Shown here: positions 60,526 through 64,000 of the stretch, in pieces
Numbering within the stretch: position 1 is the stretch's first letter
Layout of the letters: each line of letters starts with the position of its first letter
Source: DASUTB01 sp036374835
GTDB lineage: Bacteria > Actinomycetota > Actinomycetes > Jiangellales > Jiangellaceae
Assembly: GCA_036374835.1 (NCBI GenBank)
Contig: DASUTB010000106.1
Coordinates: forward strand, 8,481 to 72,480
Reading direction: 5' to 3'
DNA length: 64,000 bases
Translations under genes and position numbers: made by a program
The notes under the pieces: generated by a model
What the model was told of the DNA's origin: nothing
Databases searched by the model: none
Seen by the model: the letters and a program-made list of their open reading frames with translations, nothing else

Positions 60526-60807
60526 TTAGCGGCGCCGGGCGCGCCGGTCGTCCTTCTCGTGGCCTCTGAACGTGCGCGTCGGCGCGAACTCGCCGAGCTT
60601 GTGCCCGATCATCGACTCGGTAATGAACACCGGAACGTGCTTGCGACCGTCGTGCACCGCAATGGTGTGCCCGATCATGTCCGGCACGATCATCGATCGG
60701 CGCGACCAGGTCTTGATGACGTTCTTCGTGCCCTTCTCGTTCTGCGCCTCGACCTTCTTGGCGAGGTGCTCGTCAACGAACGGCCCCTTCTTCAGACTGC
60801 GCGGCAT
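60526..60807 (-). CDS. rpsS: 30S ribosomal protein S19
   Basis: 93 aa. MPRSLKKGPFVDEHLAKKVEAQNEKGTKNVIKTWSRRSMIVPDMIGHTIAVHDGRKHVPVFI-type sequence; nearly invariant. Confidence 0.97.
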   Translation of the reverse strand: MPRSLKKGPFVDEHLAKKVEAQNEKGTKNVIKTWSRRSMIVPDMIGHTIAVHDGRKHVPVFITESMIGHKLGEFAPTRTFRGHEKDDRRARRR

Positions 60808-60823
60808 GCTCGTTTCGCTCCCG

Positions 60824-61660
60824 TCAGCGCTTCTTGCCGGTCTTACGGCGCCGGACGATCTGCCGGTCGCTCGCCTTGTTCTTGGCCCGCGTGCGACCCT
60901 CGGGCTTGCCCCTCGGGTTCACCGGGTGGCGGCCGCCGGATGACTTGCCCTCACCACCGCCGTGCGGGTGGTCGACCGGGTTCATCACGACACCGCGGAC
61001 ACTCGGGCGCTTGCCCTTCCACCGCATCCGGCCGGCCTTGCCCCAGCTGATGTTCGCCTGCTCGGCGTTGCCGACCTCACCGACGGTGGCGCGGCAGCGC
61101 ACGTCGACATTGCGGATCTCACCGGACGGCATGCGCAGCTGCGCCCACATCGCCTCCTTGGCGACGAGCTGCACGCTCGCACCCGCAGAACGGGCGATCT
61201 TGGCGCCGCCACCCGGCCGCAGCTCGATCGCGTGCACGACCGTGCCGACCGGGATGTTACGCAGCGGCAGGTTGTTGCCCGGCTTGATGTCCGCGCTCGG
61301 CCCGGCCTCGACCTTGTGGCCCTGCCGGAGACGGTCCGGAGCAAGGATGTACCGCTTGGCGCCATCCGCATAGTGCAACAGCGCGATCCGTGCGGTGCGG
61401 TTCGGGTCGTACTCGATGTGTGCGACCTTGGCCGGCACGCCGTCCTTGTCCGACCGGCGGAAATCGATCACGCGGTACTGGCGCTTGTGGCCGCCGCCCT
61501 GATGCCGGGTGGTGATCCGGCCCTGGTTGTTCCGGCCCGCCTTCTTCGGCAGCGGACGCACCAGCGTCTTCTCCGGCGTCGAGCGCGTCACCTCGCTGAA
61601 ATCGGCAACACTCCCGCCGCGCCGGCCCGGCGTCGTCGGCTTGTACTTTCGGATAGCCAT
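60824..61660 (-). CDS. rplB: 50S ribosomal protein L2
   Basis: 278 aa. MAIRKYKPTTPGRRGGSVADFSEVT, RNNQGRITTRHQGGGHKRQYRVIDFRRSD and RGVVMNPVDHPHGGGEGKSSGGRHPVNPRGKPEG are hallmarks, including the conserved His-rich loop near the peptidyl-transferase centre. Confidence 0.98.
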   Translation of the reverse strand: MAIRKYKPTTPGRRGGSVADFSEVTRSTPEKTLVRPLPKKAGRNNQGRITTRHQGGGHKRQYRVIDFRRSDKDGVPAKVAHIEYDPNRTARIALLHYADGAKRYILAPDRLRQGHKVEAGPSADIKPGNNLPLRNIPVGTVVHAIELRPGGGAKIARSAGASVQLVAKEAMWAQLRMPSGEIRNVDVRCRATVGEVGNAEQANISWGKAGRMRWKGKRPSVRGVVMNPVDHPHGGGEGKSSGGRHPVNPRGKPEGRTRAKNKASDRQIVRRRKTGKKR

Positions 61661-61680
61661 GTCTTGAGTCCCTCTGGTCT

Positions 61681-61986
61681 TTAGGCGACCGGTCCGCCGA
61701 AGATGTCGATCCGCTGGCCCGGGGCGACCGACACGATCGCACGCTTGGTGTCCGGCCGCTTGCCGATACCGAACCGGGTACGGCGGCGCTTGCCCTCGCG
61801 GTTGAGCGTGTTGACGCTGGTGACCTTGACGTTGAACACCTTCTCGACCGCGATCTTGATCTCGGTCTTGTTCGCGTCCGGACGGACGACGAAGGTGTAC
61901 TTGTTCTCATCGAGCAGGCCGTAGCTCTTCTCGGACACGACCGGCTTGAGCAGGACGTCGCGGTAATCCTTGTGGATCGAGCTCAT
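61681..61986 (-). CDS. rplW: 50S ribosomal protein L23
   Basis: 101 aa. YRDVLLKPVVSEKSYGLLDENKYTFVVRPDANKTEIKIAVEKVFNVKVTSVNTLNREGKRRR is typical; docks SRP and trigger factor at the tunnel exit. Overlaps the rplD stop by four bases. Confidence 0.97.
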   Translation of the reverse strand: MSSIHKDYRDVLLKPVVSEKSYGLLDENKYTFVVRPDANKTEIKIAVEKVFNVKVTSVNTLNREGKRRRTRFGIGKRPDTKRAIVSVAPGQRIDIFGGPVA

Positions 61987-62798
61987 TCGTCGCCCTCCCT
62001 GTCGCCGCTCGTTGTCTTCTTGGCCGTTGTCTTCTTGGCCGTCGACTTCTTGGCCGTCGTCTTCTTGGCCGTCGACTTCTTGGCCGTCGACTTCTTGGCC
62101 GCGGTCTTCTTGGCCGTCGTCTTCTTCGCGGCGGTCTTCTTCGCCGGCTTCGCCGCCGCGATCTCGGCTTCAAAGCCGCGGGCGGCCAGGTAGCCCTGGA
62201 GCGCGTCCTGAGTGAAGATCACGTCGTCGGAGCAGAGCACGTCGTATGTGTTGAGCTGGTCGGCCGTCAGCACGTGTGCGTCCGGCACGTTGCGCAGGCT
62301 CTTGCGAGTGACCTCGTCGTCGCGGGCCAGTACAACCAGGACGTTCGTCCGCTCGGTGATCGCGCGCAATGCCGCGAGGCCGGTCTTGGTGGACGGCACA
62401 TCGCCGTCGACCAGCGCCGACACAACGTGGAGCCGGCCATGCCGAGCGCGATCCGACAGCGCACCGCGCAGCGCGGCCGCCTTCATCTTCTTCGGCGTGC
62501 GCTGGCTGTAGTTGCGCGGCACCGGGCCGTGCACGATTCCACCGCCGGCGAACTGCGGCGCCCGGATCGAACCCTGGCGGGCCCGGCCCGTCCCCTTCTG
62601 CCGGTACGGCTTGCGCCCGCCGCCGGCCACCTCGCCGCGGGTCTTGGTCGCATGCGTGCCCTGGCGCGCGGCGGCCAGCTGGCCCACCACGACCTGGTGG
62701 ATCAGCGGGACATTCACCTGGGCGTCGAAGATCTCGGCCGGCAGCTCGAGTTCGCCGGTCTGCTTGCCCGAAGTGTCGAGTACGTTGACTTTGGTCAT
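61983..62798 (-). CDS. rplD: 50S ribosomal protein L4 with Lys/Ala-rich C-terminal tail
   Basis: 271 aa from the ATG at 62798. The L4 core (about residues 1-215) is normal: PLIHQVVVGQLAAARQGTHATKTRGEVAGGGRKPYRQKGTGRARQGSIRAPQ. Residues about 216-262 are a repetitive AKKTTAKKSTAKK tail resembling bacterial histone-H1-like proteins, ending SGDREGDE; E. coli L4 is 201 aa. The DNA of the tail consists of 15-bp-type repeats of GTCGACTTCTTGGCC. Confidence 0.95.
   Translation of the reverse strand: MTKVNVLDTSGKQTGELELPAEIFDAQVNVPLIHQVVVGQLAAARQGTHATKTRGEVAGGGRKPYRQKGTGRARQGSIRAPQFAGGGIVHGPVPRNYSQRTPKKMKAAALRGALSDRARHGRLHVVSALVDGDVPSTKTGLAALRAITERTNVLVVLARDDEVTRKSLRNVPDAHVLTADQLNTYDVLCSDDVIFTQDALQGYLAARGFEAEIAAAKPAKKTAAKKTTAKKTAAKKSTAKKSTAKKTTAKKSTAKKTTAKKTTSGDREGDE
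61990..62150. repeat. Tandem 15-bp-type repeat within rplD
   Basis: Near-identical units of GTCGACTTCTTGGCC / GTCGTCTTCTTGGCC run through the 3' end of rplD and encode the AKKST/AKKTT tail. Confidence 0.85.
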
Positions 62799-62802
62799 CT
62801 TC

Positions 62803-63510
62803 TCAGGCCCCCTTCGCGGCGGTCTTGACCAGCACGACGCCGCCGTTCGGGCCGGGTACGGCACCCTTGATCAGCAAGAGCCGCTTCTCGGCGTCCACGG
62901 CGTGGATCGTGAGGTTTTGCGCAACAACGCGGCTACCGCCCATCCGGCCGGGTAACCGCTGACCCTTGAAGACGCGGCTCGGCGTCGCGGCGCCGCCGAT
63001 CGCACCCGGCGAGCGATGCTTCTTGTGCACACCGTGACTGGCGCGCAGGCCGTGGAAGCCGTGCCGCTTCATCACACCGGTGAAGCCACGGCCCTTCGTG
63101 GTGCCGACCACGTCGACGCGCTGGCCGGCGTCGAACACGTCAGCACCGAGCTCCTGACCGAGGGTGTACTCCGAGGCGTCGGCGGTCCGCAGCTCCGCGA
63201 TGTTGCGGCGGGGCGTCACACCCGCCTTCTCGAAGTGCCCTTGCATCGGCTTGGTGACCTTGCGCAGGTTGGCCGCGCCGTAGGCGATCTGCACCGCTTC
63301 GTAGCCGTCGGTTTCCGGGGTACGGATCTGGGTGACGACGCACGGGCCTGCCTTGACGACCGTGACCGGAACGATCTGGTTGTTCTCGTCCCACGCCTGG
63401 GTCATACCCAGCTTCTCACCGAGCAGGCCCTTGACCGTCGCGGTTACCGGCCCGGGCTGGTGGGAGGTTGCCTGGGCGGGCCGGTGGGAAGAGGTTGCTT
63501 GTGTAGTCAT
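62803..63510 (-). CDS. rplC: 50S ribosomal protein L3 with N-terminal extension
   Basis: 235 aa. The core VKGLLGEKLGMTQAWDENNQIVPVTVV and GRGFTGVMKRHGFHGLRASHGVHKKHRSPGAIGG-type region are standard. The protein starts with about 26 extra residues (MTTQATSSHRPAQATSHQP...) containing a near-duplicated motif (TSSHRPAQA / TSHQPG). No alternative start exists near the conserved VKG, so the extension appears real. Follows rpsJ by 12 bases. Confidence 0.96.
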   Translation of the reverse strand: MTTQATSSHRPAQATSHQPGPVTATVKGLLGEKLGMTQAWDENNQIVPVTVVKAGPCVVTQIRTPETDGYEAVQIAYGAANLRKVTKPMQGHFEKAGVTPRRNIAELRTADASEYTLGQELGADVFDAGQRVDVVGTTKGRGFTGVMKRHGFHGLRASHGVHKKHRSPGAIGGAATPSRVFKGQRLPGRMGGSRVVAQNLTIHAVDAEKRLLLIKGAVPGPNGGVVLVKTAAKGA

Positions 63511-63522
63511 CGCTGCGGCGTC

Positions 63523-63831
63523 CTAAAGCTTGATCTCGATGTCGACACCGGCCGGTAGGTCGAGCCGCATCAGCGAGTCGACGGTTTTCGGCGTGGGGTC
63601 GATGATGTCGATCAGCCGCTTGTGCGTGCGCATCTCGAAGTGCTCGCGGCTGTCCTTGTACTTGTGCGGCGAGCGGATGACGACGAAGACGTTCTTCTCC
63701 GTCGGCAGCGGCACCGGCCCGGCGACCGTCGCACCGGTCCGCGTCACCGTGTCGACGATCTTGCGCGCCGACGAGTCGATGACCTCGTGGTCGTAGGCCT
63801 TGAGCCGGATGCGGATCTTCTGTCCCGCCAT
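63523..63831 (-). CDS. rpsJ: 30S ribosomal protein S10
   Basis: 102 aa. MAGQKIRIRLKAYDHEVIDSSARKIVDTVTRTGATVAGPVPLPTEKN and HFEMRTHKRLIDIIDPTPKTVDSLMRLDLPAGVDIEIKL are diagnostic. First gene of the S10 block. Also part of NusB-NusE antitermination. Confidence 0.97.
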   Translation of the reverse strand: MAGQKIRIRLKAYDHEVIDSSARKIVDTVTRTGATVAGPVPLPTEKNVFVVIRSPHKYKDSREHFEMRTHKRLIDIIDPTPKTVDSLMRLDLPAGVDIEIKL

Positions 63832-64000
63832 GGCTTCGCTTCGTTCCTTCTCTGTGGTACCGCTGCGGTCAGGGGCCCGCCGACCCCCGAGGTCGGGCGT
63901 GTCGCACTCCCGCGGACATCCGCGGGCGACAGCTCTCGTCGGGGACTGGTCGGACGCTGTGCTCGGCGGCCCGGGTGCGACGGAGGTCGCTCCCAGGCGC
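63832..64000 (-). other. S10 operon leader/upstream region
   Basis: No coding sequence seen. CCCGCGGA-CA-TCCGCGGG (63911-63928, within an outer GTCGC/GCGAC pair at 63899-63933) forms a hairpin that could be part of an S10 leader. The promoter was not located. Confidence 0.4.

Overview
The window is high-GC DNA from an actinobacterium. The evidence is the strong GC bias in third codon positions, the actinobacterial extensions on S3, S9 and L17, a groES-groEL pair with a His-rich GroEL tail and CIRCE/HrcA-type control, F420-type and DUF6069/DUF1707 genes found mostly in Actinobacteria, and many genes with a -10 hexamer 5-9 bases before the start codon (leaderless mRNAs). I cannot name the species; a Jiangella-like lineage is only a guess. 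No rRNA, tRNA, CRISPR, phage or insertion-sequence gene was seen.

Layout. 1-5 kb: the 3' part of a GH3 glycosidase gene with an apparent frameshift, a secreted DUF11/SpaA-like protein and a Tat-exported cyclase. 5-19 kb: mixed accessory and metabolic genes (DUF1272, truncated haemoglobin, LysE exporter, two phosphotransferases, winged-helix AlkZ-like protein, a TetR/DUF6069/PPOX unit, methyltransferase, aminotransferases, quinone reductase, S41 peptidase, membrane molybdopterin oxidoreductase). 19-26 kb: groEL and groES under a double CIRCE promoter, an ATP-grasp gene, a THUMP-like methyltransferase, an EamA exporter divergent from SoxR, and a lipoprotein. 26-42 kb: a minus-strand housekeeping block with a GH3/NagZ-like lipoprotein, the t6A genes tsaD/tsaB/tsaE with rimI, alr, an MFS exporter, nnr, acpS, glmS, glmM and rpsI-rplM; coaA is the only plus-strand gene from about 26 to 64 kb.

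42-64 kb is the alpha-spc-S10 ribosomal supercluster, read on the minus strand: rpsJ, rplC, rplD, rplW, rplB, rpsS, rplV, rpsC, rplP, rpmC, rpsQ, rplN, rplX, rplE, rpsN, rpsH, rplF, rplR, rpsE, rpmD, rplO, secY, adk, map, then a GH3 glucosidase and a DUF1707 gene, then infA, rpmJ, rpsM, rpsK, rpsD, rpoA, rplQ, truA. Gene order is canonical apart from the two-gene insertion between map and infA. Two short genes, rpmJ (37 aa) and a DUF1272 gene (55 aa), were found by reading the strands directly.

The most unusual signal is not a gene. Several families of short palindromic elements recur at gene 3' ends and often contain the stop codon: a GATCACCGGCACTTTTC hairpin at 19.1 and 39.8 kb, a 50-bp element at 11.5 and 48.4 kb, a ~104-bp element with terminal inverted repeats at 5.0 and 25.0 kb, and a GAATGAyCAyGT motif at four gene ends. 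Unique large hairpins occur at 1.6, 34.9, 43.1, 53.9 and 58.3 kb, and a three-unit 73-bp tandem array framed by inverted repeats lies between rpsD and rpoA. Other points of interest are the interrupted map-infA junction, the histone-H1-like AKKT tail on ribosomal protein L4, the groES promoter inside the end of an ATP-grasp gene, and the SoxR-EamA pairing.
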